A stretch of DNA of 41,619 bases. Origin: Mnemiopsis leidyi (taxonomy: Eukaryota; Ctenophora; Tentaculata; Lobata; Bolinopsidae). The stretch covers positions 1,512-43,130 of the forward strand of contig JH155640.1 in assembly GCA_000226015.1 (NCBI GenBank), in the 5' to 3' direction. A program made the position numbers and the translations under genes. The notes beneath the pieces are model-generated. The model was not told the origin of the DNA and searched no databases. It saw only the letters and a list, made by a program, of their open reading frames with translations. Numbering within the stretch: position 1 is the stretch's first letter; each line of letters starts with the position of its first letter. Shown in pieces: positions 9,313 through 20,700 of this stretch.

Positions 9313-12300
9313 ATGCTCTTAAATTTTTTAGTGTTAAATTAAAAACCCGTTTTTTCCTGCTTAAATTAATATTATTGATGTCGCTGTGTTATGTTTTTCA
9401 TTTTGTGATTATAACGCGAACTTTAAAGCAAAATTAGATCAGGGCGCCAATACGTCAACATTGAAAAAAGGATAAAAATATTAATCATAATCATCCCCCC
9501 GCCCCCAATGTTTGAATTTTGGAAAAAATGGTCAAAATTTCCGAAATATCCCCCAATCCCAAACACGGATTTTCACCACTGTTATAGAATGGAGTGATAA
9601 GATCCTTTATTGGAAGAGGTTATAGATATAAGCACTACAGCTTACGTCTGCTTCTAACCTTAAGGCACTAAACACATCTGGAGACAAAATTGTTGACACT
9701 GCCAGTCAAACACGCCTGTCGCCTAGACACAGCCAGTCAAACACATCTGCACAGATACTTGTCCCTAAGCATCAGAACCACCATCATGGACGAACTATGC
9801 AACGCAACTACCAGATTTCTCCCCCCTTATTGGATCAAGAGGACGTATTATACAAACACATTGACATGGACATGAGTGTGAAGAATTGAGCCTGGACGGA
9901 ACCTAGCTGCTTCAGTTCCTTGTTTAACATGCCGTACAGCAAGGATATTTACAGCTTAAGCCGAGGCGGGGCACATAACTCGCTTCCATAACTCTATGTC
10001 AAATATTGAATATATACTCGTCTCACCACAAGATATATCCTTGTGTTTCAGTAGTGATAAAATCCCAGCAACCCGACTACTTCCTATACATCTCCCTATC
10101 CTTCCAGCCTCCCCTCTCCAAACCCCTAAAGAAATTACTCGACATTTCAGCCATGGCACGCTCCTCTTCTTCTTACAACGAAAACAACCTCTCTCCTCAC
10201 CTGCTTGTAGTTGTATAACTATAACTCTATTATGTATTAATATATTAATATATATAACGATAATACGAGTTCTCATGCTTGCACTGTTCCTGCGACGGCT
10301 GCATGGCAGAATACAGATCACTAACGTCCCGAGTTCAGACTCAAAAACGAATTAGGTAGGACGACGCCATGCACAGGGTAGAGTCCGTACCACTTCCTAA
10401 CAACTATACCCTCAAGACGCCATCTATACTTAGCAGAGCCAGAATTAGAACCCCCCTCAGCTCAGAATAGTAATACGGATATCTATCAAGATTTACTTGT
10501 TATACTTGTAATACTTGTGTTAGTTTGAATAGTTAGAGTCACGTAGTGTTACGTAATTTCGACCTAATCACTTGACAAACAGAATATCCCGGAGTATTCG
10601 TTCAGAAATCGAAATTCGTTCTAAGTCTTTTCCGGAATTCTATAGAATTAAGAAGTGAAACGACATAAAATCAATCATCACTTTATCATCACGCCTCTCG
10701 CTCTAATCTATCACGCCGGTGGCAGATCTTATTTCCTAAATACTCAAAACTTCTACTCGACATTCCTGATCCTCGTAGAATGTTCCATAATCTTATTTTC
10801 TCATTTGCCTCGCTTTATTTATCGGGCGCTGCGTGGCTCTCTCTACGGTCCGTCCCGATCAGAGGTCCCCAGGCAACGCTTTATCAGTCCCCCAGTTAAA
10901 GTTCTAGATGTTCGTAATTGTAGAGACGCACGGCTCGCGAGGGCCGCGTTATTGTTACCTCGGTAGTCCTCATGAAGTCACTGTTCTGCTGCGGATACGG
11001 CGCGTTAGTCCGCCCCTTTTTAAATGTCCTCCCGATCCAGAAATATCATTCATGTAGCTGAGTGTTCTCATTCGGCTACTTTGTCGTCATGGCTATATAT
11101 GCATATGCTTATAGCCGTAGCTGAGTAGCTCATAGCTGACGGACCGTTCTTATTATGCTACTTTTTCGTGCCCGAAGTCCTACCGGGCCTTTGCATTTGG
11201 TCAAGTGAATGACCAATAGCTGAGAACTCATTGCAGAGAATAATCTCAGTATAGCTATTAGCTTATAGTTATAAGAATTGAAATATGCTGTGTAGTATCT
11301 ATTAATCTTAAACAAAACTATGTATAGTAGTAGTAGTTCAGACACTGTACACTGTACACTGTACAGTGAGTATACAACGTATATAACTATAATTGTGACG
11401 TAGCATGCTTGTACTTGTAGATAGTGACTTAAGATTTTAAAAATGTACTATCTGTGGTCTCTGATAATGATAATGATATCACAAAACAAATTCTTTTTAA
11501 AGATATACTTCACACGATAATTATAAACGTCACAATTTAGAACGAGCAGCAATTATCCAATTTCCTGTTCGTCTAATCATAGCTGCACACAAGAGTACAT
11601 AATACATTGATATATACCGCTAAAACTTCGTGCTATACATTTCTCATGTCTTTATGCCTTTTCAGGAACAGTCACGTAACAACCATTAAAACCTTAGCGC
11701 TGTGCGTTCATTCTACAGCTTCATTTTCTCTATATGAATGATCCGTACTAGTGCGTATTTCTATGGTTACCGGTCGACAGTAATTTCTAGACTGTGCCTT
11801 CTAGAACGATTCGATTGTTCTAGAACAACTACTATGGCTTAGATAACTGTCGTGTCCGAGCTTGTAAATGAAAACACGCATGCGATTTGTCATTTCCTTG
11901 GCTTTGTTGTTTCAATTGTGCACAAGCTGATGATTATTTTGCAGCTACTGTCATTGTTATATTGATTTAGAATAGCACTTCAGACCTAGTGCATTGACAA
12001 TTTTGTTTTGATTCTAAATTTAGAGACCAGGAAATTGTCAATTGGTGGGTACTGCTCATGTTTTTTTTAAATTTTATTTTTAAGCACTTCGAACTGCCCA
12101 TTTCATTTATCTTATTCTTATTGTTTCTTCTAGAATATGGGCCGTGGCTATTGTTAAACAATTGTTTTATCCTATATGTGATATTGTGATACTCTAAAAA
12201 TAGAAATTCTAGAATGAATTATTTACACGTCACCCTAACCTTTAAGATTCCGATATTTGAAATTTTAAATTCGATTTTATCATTGTTTCGAATGATGTTT

Positions 12301-12388
12301 CTGAGGTTATTTATAAACTAACTTTATATGTCGTTTTTCAACTAATGTATTCAATTACAAATTACACTAACTAATTACATTCAATAGG
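9313..12388. other. Long region without an assigned gene
   Basis: Open frames of 60-120 codons occur (e.g. 9996-10355 and 10655-10966, plus), but none has a recognisable domain, and frames on both strands overlap. A GC-rich patch lies at about 10820-11010. CACTGTACACTGTACACTGTACAGTG near 11343 is a simple tandem/palindromic repeat. TTCTAGAA octamers occur at 11799, 11818, 12128 and 12207, just upstream of the first exon found for the small plus-strand gene. Its upstream exons or promoter may be here. Confidence 0.35.
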
Positions 12389-14463
12389 TTCACATTCTTA
12401 ATAACCAAGATTTAAAAATGATGTCCATTTGCAATACACAAAAAATGCAGCAGTATGGTAACAAACAGGTACGCTTTTCAGCACTTAAAAAGCAACTTTT
12501 GTGATCATTAAATTTAAATTAAAGCATCGTTATTATGATTAATTGAATTTACATTTAATGAAATTAAATTAAATGAGTGAATCAATTCAATTGCATACAA
12601 CTTTTTTGTCTCAAAAATGAATGAAGCACAGTTTGATTTCGTAATTCGGCATATTTTTTGATAAATTGACTTTGCCGGTTTCCATAATTCTTATGACGAA
12701 AACAATTCAAGAAAAATTTATCATTATTGTTTCAAATTCACTGGATGAAACGTTACTTTGACATAATCATCCGCCATAAGAGTCAAGTAACTTTGAGCTT
12801 TGACAGGAAATATATTCCGGCATCGAAAAATTTAAATTATTAGTGACAACGAATTACAAATTGACTCTTTAGGGCGACAGAGCCACAGCGACGCAAAAGA
12901 CACCCTCGACAATCACTGACGGCAGTTTCGGTATCCTCACCAGGTCACTGAACTTCTTCCAAACCGGCAAGGTTTCAATTTATCTCTTATTTTTAATCAA
13001 ATAGTTTTGCTATCTGCACATAGCAATAGCACAACAATGTACTATTTTGTGCCAATAATGTGACTTAAATGTTGGTGTTATGTGAACTCTTGCTAGACTA
13101 TGCCAGCAGCATGAAATCTCCCTGGGGTTCACCGTATATACTTATATACCCTTTCAGCACCATTCGGTCGCTCCGTGTTTGTTTTGTCATAAGTTCATTA
13201 GTCCCAATGCTTCTAGATTGATCTAGAAAGTATTGGTAGGACTCAACCATGAGTGCGTCCAAATCCCACTCACTTCAGAAGTCTCGGTGCTAGGCGCGCC
13301 GGGCAGTCCGGGTATTTGACTCGTGGTTCTGCTCGGTATGTGCTAGTATTGATAGGACTAACCCCAATGGATGGAGAAGTATGAACTGATATTCATATAG
13401 TTGATATCATTAGGTAGAATTAGATCGATATTAAGAATCAACAGGACTTAAGATTCAAAATTGCTAGATTAATCGCTGAAGTTCAATAGATTGCTAGTAT
13501 TAATCATACGTTTCTCTTTTAGTTTTGATATCATTAGGTAGATCGATATTAGAATCAACAGGATAAGATTCAAAATTGCAAGATTAGTCGCTGAAGTTCA
13601 ATAGATTGCTAGTATTAATTATACATTTATCTTCTAGTTACTTTAAAATTTGCTATCACAATATCGCTCCCTCACCATTTTTTCTTTTCAGAATGGAAGC
13701 GGTCCTTCAAACCTTCAGAACGCCCTACAGGCCCACTCAGCAGTTAATGCTAACAACAATAACAACATGAACAAGTACAACAACTTTGTTTCCAACAACA
13801 ACAACAACAAGAGTTCTAGTACAAGCATCTCTGCTAGCCTCAAGGGTGCAAATGGTAAGATGCATGATGGCTCTGCAGCTTCAATGTTAGGCAAAAATTT
13901 AATAGTTTGAAAATAAAAATGCTCAAATTTCGTGAGTTAAAATAATTCGTGCCTGAGGATTTGTTTACATCGTTTTTATATTGGTAAAATTCGGCATACC
14001 AAATTTACCCTGCACAAATATTGACAGTCCGATTATTTCATCCTTGATTTAGTGCCAAATATGACTTAGTTTTGGCAATTGCTTACACAAGTTCGCTCTC
14101 TTGAATTTAATCCAGGAAAAACGTAATACTAATAGTATCGATTTTAACCAGCAAACAGACCTCCAAAATAAGATTTGCAATCAAATCTCTTCAGTTAAAG
14201 GGCCAGTAATGCTATTACCGTGATCCTTTATTCGATTACCCACAAATCGTCGTCTACCTATATTGCCTATAGATTGTTTATCTTCAACTTTCCATATCCA
14301 GAAGTTTTCTATCTAGAAAGTTCCGATCGTAATTATAAAACTTCGACCAGTCAAATGATAGGATTTTCCATGAATAACAGAGCACTCTAACCGTTCACCA
14401 TCCTCAGATCGAGTCAAGACTAATCTCTCGGCGACACTCGCTAAGTACGGACAAGCACAATGA
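12389..14463 (+). CDS. Unrecognised small Asn-rich protein, four exons (5' end uncertain)
   Basis: Exons were inferred from splice motifs with continuous phase: 12389/12418-12468 (donor CAG/GTACGC), 12873-12971 (acceptor CTCTTTAG, donor AAG/GTTTCA, weak), 13692-13854 (acceptor TTTTTTCTTTTCAG, donor ATG/GTAAGA) and 14408-14463 (acceptor ACCATCCTCAG, stop TGA). If the ATG at 12418 is used the protein is about 122 aa. Alternatively the exon begins at 12389 after a branch-point-like CTAAC and CAATAG, which implies further upstream exons. Exon 2 encodes TDGSFGILTRSLNFFQTGK. Exon 3 is low-complexity, with runs of Asn and Ser. The last exon encodes DRVKTNLSATLAKYGQAQ. I do not recognise the family. 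The last exon overlaps, antisense, the terminal exon of the convergent gene. Exon 3 is the most secure part. Confidence 0.5.
13401..13640 (+). repeat. Tandem duplication (124 + 116 bp) in an intron
   Basis: 13401-13524 and 13525-13640 are near-identical. Both carry TTGATATCATTAGGTAGA, AGAATCAACAGGA, AAGATTCAAAATTGC and CTGAAGTTCAATAGATTGCT. The pair lies in the intron just before the Asn-rich exon at 13692. It is a recent local duplication. Confidence 0.85.
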
Positions 14464-14723
14464 TCTTGCTCCTCTCTCACGTGACCTAGTCACGTGTCTT
14501 TGATCCACCGTGTGGTGTCCTGGACACCAACCTGCTGATCCAGGCCCGGTCTCATGATCCGAGACCTGTTCCTCTGGTCCTTTCGGAGCTGCACACAAGA
14601 AGTAGAAGCTGTCCGAGAGGGATCCGTCGAGGAACGATTCCGCCCCTGGCGCCGGACGAAGTAGATATCCTAATCCTGGCTCTGGGGGCACCCGTGCGTT
14701 ATTCCCATCACCTTCATCGTCTT
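14404..14723 (-). CDS. Alternative terminal exon B of the Ser/Thr/Pro-rich gene
   Basis: A 320-base exon with a good acceptor (CTTGGTTTTTCAG). It is GC-richer than its surroundings and stays open from DDEGDGNNARVPPEPGLGYL to the stop at 14404. Entry phase 2 fits the phase-1 donor at 15892. An AATAAA signal on this strand lies at about 14227. Its last 56-60 bases overlap, antisense, the final exon of the plus-strand gene. A donor at GCAG/GTTGGT inside it cannot be excluded. Confidence 0.45.
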
Positions 14724-16620
14724 CTGAAAAACCAAGGACTTTGAGTTTGTTTGAGATTTGAAGTTGCGGCGCATGTTGAACGTGCGATTAGATTTAGAAA
14801 TAGGGGACTCACTCTAAATGATTAAGAACCTTGTTTTTGGACGACATGATTTCGTGCAAGAGCGACGTTGTTAGGTGCTTGATATGGCTATCAGGACACT
14901 TTTCGTCCATATTTCTGTTTCTAGTGACACCCGTAAAATGTTTTTTAGGCATTTTCTTTAAATTAAAGAAAATTTTGCAAAAGGGGTATTTTGTTATTAA
15001 ACATTTACTAACAATTAACATAACCTAATTAACACTGACCCTTCCTATACTTTTATAAACCAGCTATATTATATCGGAATTTTGACCCGAAAAAGTGTTA
15101 ATTGCTGCATTGTGAGATTAAAAGCTACCTAATTTCTCCAGCGATATCGATATTATCATTTAGTAATATTTTACTAATATTCAAATATAGGTCATACTCT
15201 TAGCTTAGCAGATATTAGATTGTTAAAATTATAAAGTGTTTAACAGTTCAAATGCAATTTATAAGTACTTCTATTAGCATGTTCTGTTTTTGACTATAAA
15301 ATTTATCATTTCTTCACAGAATTAGAAAAAAAAATCAGTTTGAGTAAGGAAAACATTATATCAGGGTGAAACTAAAACATGCTCGTGCTTCACTTTAACT
15401 TACCACTAGATGCGTTTGTATTTCAACTTAATTTTAAGTTTATGAGAATTCCTCTGTCCACTAGCTGGGATAGGATTTATCCGGCGCGATCGGGAACCAA
15501 CACCATTAGATTCAGGCTTGTGAGCAGTCCTTCTAAGCCGATTTTCAACTTCAAAATCAGTAAATTCGAACACGTCCACAGGTTCAGATTTAAGACTAGA
15601 GGGAAGGTTTTTCTCGACTGATCTGTGGATGATTTCTCGGCTTAAATTCAGTCCTGAGGAGAGAGGGCGTTGACGATGAATAATGTATTATAGATTTGAC
15701 AATGAAGACGATGCTATGATAAAGCCTCTACAAATCAAATTATATCAAAATTTACTTTCAAATTCCATCCACAGTCGCAAGGATGAAAAACAAATTCCCT
15801 TGAAGTTGACGTTCAAACTTGTAGTTGTATCATTTGAATCTGCTTATAAACTTGATCAGAAAATGAACTGTAAGACAGGATCTAAAACTTACTGCTAGAA
15901 TTGCGGGGAAGAGGGACGAATCCTGCAGTGTTAAGACCACCAGCACCAGTACCACTAATAGGTGTCGATCTACCCGAGTTGGAAGCAGATCTACCCGAGA
16001 TAAAGTTTGTTGCCGTTGCCAGGAGATGTAAAGGTGTTGCTGAAGGAGTTGTTAGAGGTGTTGTTAAGGGTGTCGTTAAGGGTGTCGTTAAAGGTGTTGT
16101 TAAGGGTGTTACTCTGGGTGTGGTTAGTGGTGTGCGATGTGTTGAGGAGGATGGAGTGGGGTGGATATCCGAGTCTGGAGAATATGGTTCAGATCCGGGA
16201 CTAGAGTTAGTGGGTGTGATAGAGACGGTTGGAACTTGGTTTAGTGGTCTAGGAGTGTTCTGATCTGGTGTCTGAACTCCTGGGCGAATATCAACATCAG
16301 TATTTCCTAAGCTATCCTTAGAAATAGGATTATGTAAGATCCAGGAAATGGTGATCGACGTCCTGCCCCATAACATCGTGCCCCTAATGTTGTGTCCAAA
16401 AGATTTTGTAACAGTGACGTGCTGGCCCTGCTCCACAACAGACAACTTCGTTAGGGTTAGGGTTAGGGTCGCTGGGGAATCTGTGGGGCAAAATGTTCTG
16501 GGACACGATGTTCTCGGGCAGGACGACGGGAATCCCAGGTAACTAAGACATCAGTTTCATAGAAATGCAGGCCGTTAAGGTTGACTAGGTACTTGATATG
16601 TTGGAACAGAGTGGATATTT
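14404..16620 (-). CDS. Unrecognised Ser/Thr/Pro-rich protein, partial gene with alternative terminal exons and a MITE-split exon
   Basis: Exons read on the minus strand. (1) 16620-15893, interrupted by a MITE at 16346-16534. The part before the MITE encodes STLFQHIKYLVNLNGLHFYE; the part after it continues in the same frame if the MITE and one CCAGG duplication are removed, then enters a disordered Ser/Thr/Pro region with a TPLTTPLTTPL repeat. It ends at donor AGCA/GTAAGT in phase 1. (2) 15653-15406 (acceptor CTCTCCTCAG) encodes SLKSEPVDVFEFTDFEVENR and a basic tail KLKIKLKYKRI, then stops. (3) 14723-14404 (acceptor GGTTTTTCAG) has the same entry phase and encodes ESFLDGSLSDSFYFLCAAPK, then stops. 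Exons 2 and 3 are therefore alternatives. A nuclear regulatory protein is a guess from the LKSEPVD sumoylation-like motif and basic tail. Upstream exons were not found. Confidence 0.5.
15406..15653 (-). CDS. Alternative terminal exon A of the Ser/Thr/Pro-rich gene
   Basis: The exon starts after the acceptor TCTCTCCTCAG and completes an Arg codon with the previous exon. Only this one of the three frames is open, for 82 codons to TAG at 15408-15406. A perfect-looking donor (GTG/GTAAGT) follows the stop by 2 bases, so the exon can also be spliced onward with the stop close to the junction. It encodes an acidic segment (EPVDVFEFTDFEVE) followed by a basic one. Confidence 0.55.
16346..16534. mobile_element. 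MITE, family 2, copy B (189 bp), inserted in a coding exon
   Basis: Flanked by a CCAGG direct duplication (16341-16345 and 16535-16539). Its ends are inverted repeats: GACGTCCTGCCCCATAACAT at left, and the reverse complement of ATGTTCTCGGGCAGGACGAC at right. The centre holds GTTAGGGTTAGGGTTAGGG, three telomere-type units. It matches copy A at 9050-9312. It has no coding capacity, and the minus-strand host frame meets a stop soon after entering it. Confidence 0.8.
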
Positions 16621-17711
16621 CTAATTAAGCGGGACTTAATATCCCAAGCCCTGTTTGTGGTGGCACTTAGACTAATATGGATCCAGTCTGAGCTGACTGC
16701 CAACTTAATCACGAATATAGGATCAGGTAAAGATTGTTATTACAAACATTTTTTGGCCCTCTGTCTTTTAGATGTATAGAGTTCCAACCTTTAAATAAGA
16801 TAATAAGATTATTCTGGAATATGTGAGATTTTCTTGGAAAAAGCAAGAAGTTTGTCCTGCAGCCAAGTTTACGAAATCATGGACTATACCTACCGTTGAC
16901 AAATATTCTAGAGTAACTTGATCGCTGTATCTAACCTCTGTCGTGATTGGAAGATGTGATTAGAGCGGACATAAGCTGTGAGGTGGAATCAACTGGAAAG
17001 GAAGTGGCACTGGAAGTGGTGTTTTGAGTTACTGAGAACTGTGACTGTGATTATGCCATTCTAGAACAGAAGGGGATTTAGATAGTAAAGTATTGAGTAT
17101 GATGCATAGGCTGAATGTATGAACCAGGTTATATAACTCCTAAGATTGTCTTTAAAAATTTATCAAGAACTATTTAAACCTTTAGGAGCGTATTAAGGAT
17201 ACATATTTTTGGTCATCCTTCAAAAATTGAAAGAACTATTTCAGAATTGCATAAAATTCAAATATATATATAATCATTTACAATAAACACAAATAAACAA
17301 CAAGACGAAACACTCAAAAGGTACAGGCCCCACATTTTACACATTTTTTGTATCATTTTGTACCAGTCAGCGAGCAATGTATTTAAAACTGTGGCCAGCA
17401 CAATAAGTATGTAAGAAAATCTAGCTCAAACCCTAACTTTTAAACATAAATCCTATCTCAGTCGAACCCGGTTATGATCTATACGGACTTGTCCCTTGGT
17501 GGCTTTTACATCTGGCTACTCTCTCTTTCTAACTCTATCCATCTAGCTTCTTATTGAACCAAACTTTCATCCTACACTCTCTTTCTAACCCTATCCGTCT
17601 AGCCAACTTTCAAAATTGTCCCTTATTCAAAACAAAAATATTTTCCCCTTGAAAAGAAAGGAAGCGTAACATAAAGCTTAGCTCGAGTCTTTTTACCAAT
17701 GCGCAGGAAAA
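16621..17711. other. Between the IFT80 3' end and the Ser/Thr/Pro-rich gene: possible undetermined exons
   Basis: Minus strand 16735-16622 has an open segment encoding DWIHISLSATTNRAWDIKSR one frame off from the exon starting at 16620. A further open S/T-rich segment (TTSSATSFPVDSTSQLMSAL) lies at about 17030-16945, followed by a GTAGGT donor-like site near 16893. These may be upstream exons or decayed sequence. Phases could not be joined. Plus-strand AATAAA motifs near 17282-17295 have no assigned gene. Confidence 0.3.
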
Positions 17712-20700
17712 TCATTTTCCTCGTTCATTCTCAAGCTCCATATTTATCTTGTTTTGTATCGTTGTCCAGTCAACTGCGATCTCCTTACTGAAAAGTGATA
17801 TTGTAGTTGACCAAGAAATTCCAAAACAATTTAATACATCTGATGATAAATTGATTCCATATGGATCGTGCGTTTTAATAATATGTACTACTGCAATTCG
17901 CCTTCTTGACTTTAAAAAAGGAAGCAGTTCGTTTCCAGATACACTTATCCGTTTCATAATTCTATCAGTCGCAAAACATAAAGCGTGCCTCCAGCCAGAA
18001 AAGACACGTGGTTTTCAGATTTCTTGTAATTTCAAGTTGAAAATTTTCATTTTTTGGCTATAGGTGTGATGTTCGGATTCCTCGTCAAATTTTACTTCAA
18101 AATACTGGTCTAACTTTTTTCCTAGCTCCAAGTTGACAATTTTCATTTTCAAATTCGGATTCCTCGTCAAATTTTACGTCAAACTCAAAATACTGGTCTA
18201 ACTTTTCTTCTAACTCAAAGTTTAAAATTTTCTTTTTTAGGGTCTTAAAGGTCTTTAAACTTTAAAGGCCCTTAAAGGCCTTCATATCAAATTTTCATAG
18301 CTTAAGCCACAGAACCCGATGAAATCTACAATACCTGAAATTTTCATGACTCTATCCCTTTCCGTTTGGAGTTGGACTCCAATTCGTCCACCGATTTGGA
18401 GACTTTTTGGGCCTTTTTAGGGCCTTTAAGGCCTTAAAGGGCCCTTAGAGGGGTCGGAGCGAATTTTAACATAGCCTAAGCCACAAAACGTGTCTTTTCT
18501 GGGGTGGTTGCCACCACCCTAATACGGGCTTATCCCTTTGTGGATCTTTTCATAATTGAAGAGATCAAGAAAAAGAAACGAAATGAAGTTTTTTGCCGTT
18601 ACGTATCAAAAGAATTATACACAAAATGCCTCAATGAAATATAGAGATTACAATGATTATCTTAAAATAGATTTAATAAACAATAACAAATTTCCCCCAA
18701 TTCTATAGCACTCTCATCATTACCAATCAAGATCCAGCGAAAATGAACTTCATAAAACTGAAAGAGATCTCTAATAGATTCATAATCAGAATGGAATCTC
18801 ATGGAGGTCAGCAGAACACCAAGGATGTCCACCAAGACGGTCGAAGTGTATTCTGTCTTTAGGATCTTTAGCCAGACATTGCCTCATTAGATCCTTTCCC
18901 AGTACACCAGCCTTGCGAAACCTGGGGTTGTACTTGAGAACCTCTCCGCGGTTCAGAAAGGGGTGGTAACCAGTTAACATTTTGTACACGAGACACCCTA
19001 ATGCCCATGTGGTAGCGTCTAGAGCTAGGTAGGATCCAGTTTTGTAAAACTCCGGCGGGAGGAAAAGTGTGGTCCCTCGACCGTAGGTATATGGGACGTT
19101 CTTCCTGTATAAGGTAGCGGATCCAAAGTCTATCAGAGAGATTTGGAGGGTGATGGTGTCTATCAGAATGTTCTCGTCCTTTATATCCCGATGGTCCACC
19201 CCGACCGAAAGACAGTAGGACAGAGCACTGTAAAGCTGTAGGAAGATGTCACGTGACAGCTGCTCCGGAAGAGGGCCGTGCTTCAGGATGTAGTCAAAGA
19301 GGTCGACTGAGGCTGGGTTGTATTCCATCACCAGGTACCAGTTGTATCGGGTCCCCACGTACCCGTGTACTTGTACAATGTTCTTGTGTCGCAGTCCGTT
19401 CAGACAGTAGATCTCCAGAGGGATGAGGCCTTGGGATTTTGTCTGGGCTAGATGGCTTATCTTAGATTTGTCGAGTTTCTTGACAGCAAGGAGTCTGGAA
19501 TCGGCTTTACGAGCAACTAGGTAAACTTTGCCAAATCCTCCTTCGCCCAACTTGCGTTTTATCTTAAAGTACCGTCGAAAATCAAAAGAAAAGAGCGATT
19601 TGAACAGTTGGAAAATCATTGTGGAGATGATAAAAGTGAAATGGATTGGAAATAAACACGATTGCAGTTCCACGTCCTTTTAAGTATGGCTGAATAGGCC
19701 AATTAACCATGAAATGGATCTGAAGAATTAGATGACAGGTTAGATTAGTCCATATGAGCATGAGGCACATGAGAAAGAGAAACCAGAAATCTAGCGACAC
19801 GGGATATCTGATCCAGATGATATCCTAGCAATGAGGTCCGAGGATCTTATCACGCCTGTCATTGAAGTACATCGCATGTATCTTGAGTCCGCTAATTGCG
19901 TTTAATAGACGGGTTGTGTGGATGAGACCATGCTCAGTAAGTTGAGAATGCATGCTCGAAAAAGAGAATTATTAGTCAGTCTTCATGGTGTAATTATCTA
20001 CAGTTCCACATGAAAATTTCAGGCTAATGGATTGGAATAGTCTTTGTGTCTTTGTATTCTAAGTCTATGATTCTATTCCATTTTTGAAGCATGTGCACCG
20101 AGGTCCCCATCTATGAGATTTATTTCCCCAGGGAAACAAATTTAGAAAAGATGTCATATGTGATATAATACAAAAGGAAAACAAAAAACCTTTGTTGTGT
20201 TTGACGTCAAAAGTATTACGAAAGACCTTACAATTTTCATGATCTTAATCTATCAGTAAGTCTTGTGTAGGGCGTTGGGTGAACACATTGTCACATTACA
20301 CAGACCCAGGTTCTTTAATGTCATTGTCTATGTTGTAAACAAAGCGGATGTGCCTGGGATCATCATCATCGGATTGATAACACAGTAACACGCACCTTTA
20401 ATTAGGTTTAATGTAATAGTTCAAAACCCCCCGTTTTTAATTTCTGTGTTCATCTCATTTCAGCTTTCTAAGATTTGTTAGAAATTGGAGAGTATTTATA
20501 TTCTCCACAGCCCAGATGTAAAGAAATTTGCACAGACCGGTAGTCCAAGTACCGAGCACCCAGTAAGTTTCGGAATCCATCTCTTAATTTCATCTTCATA
20601 ATTACTGCCAGCACAGGCAGGCATCTAACGCCATTTTCACACCCGTCACGCTTTATTCCTTTATTGCTTAATCGATTTATCACTTTACCGCTCAATCAGA

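Noticed and set aside
10655-10966. 103-codon plus-strand ORF in a GC-rich patch
   Set aside because: No domain, no splice context, and stops in related frames; composition alone is not enough to call a gene.
15901-16263. Plus-strand 120-codon Val/Gly-rich ORF
   Set aside because: It mirrors the TPLTTP repeat of the minus-strand exon, which has splice sites and phase support; the plus frame has none.
16451-16475. Possible chromosome end from TTAGGG units
   Set aside because: Only three units, located inside a MITE with unique DNA on both sides.
17788-17957. Extension of the last IFT80 frame upstream ([11 protein letters not shown]...)
   Set aside because: It lies beyond the TTTTCAG acceptor and is intron. 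Only 17787-17712 matches the IFT80 C-terminus.
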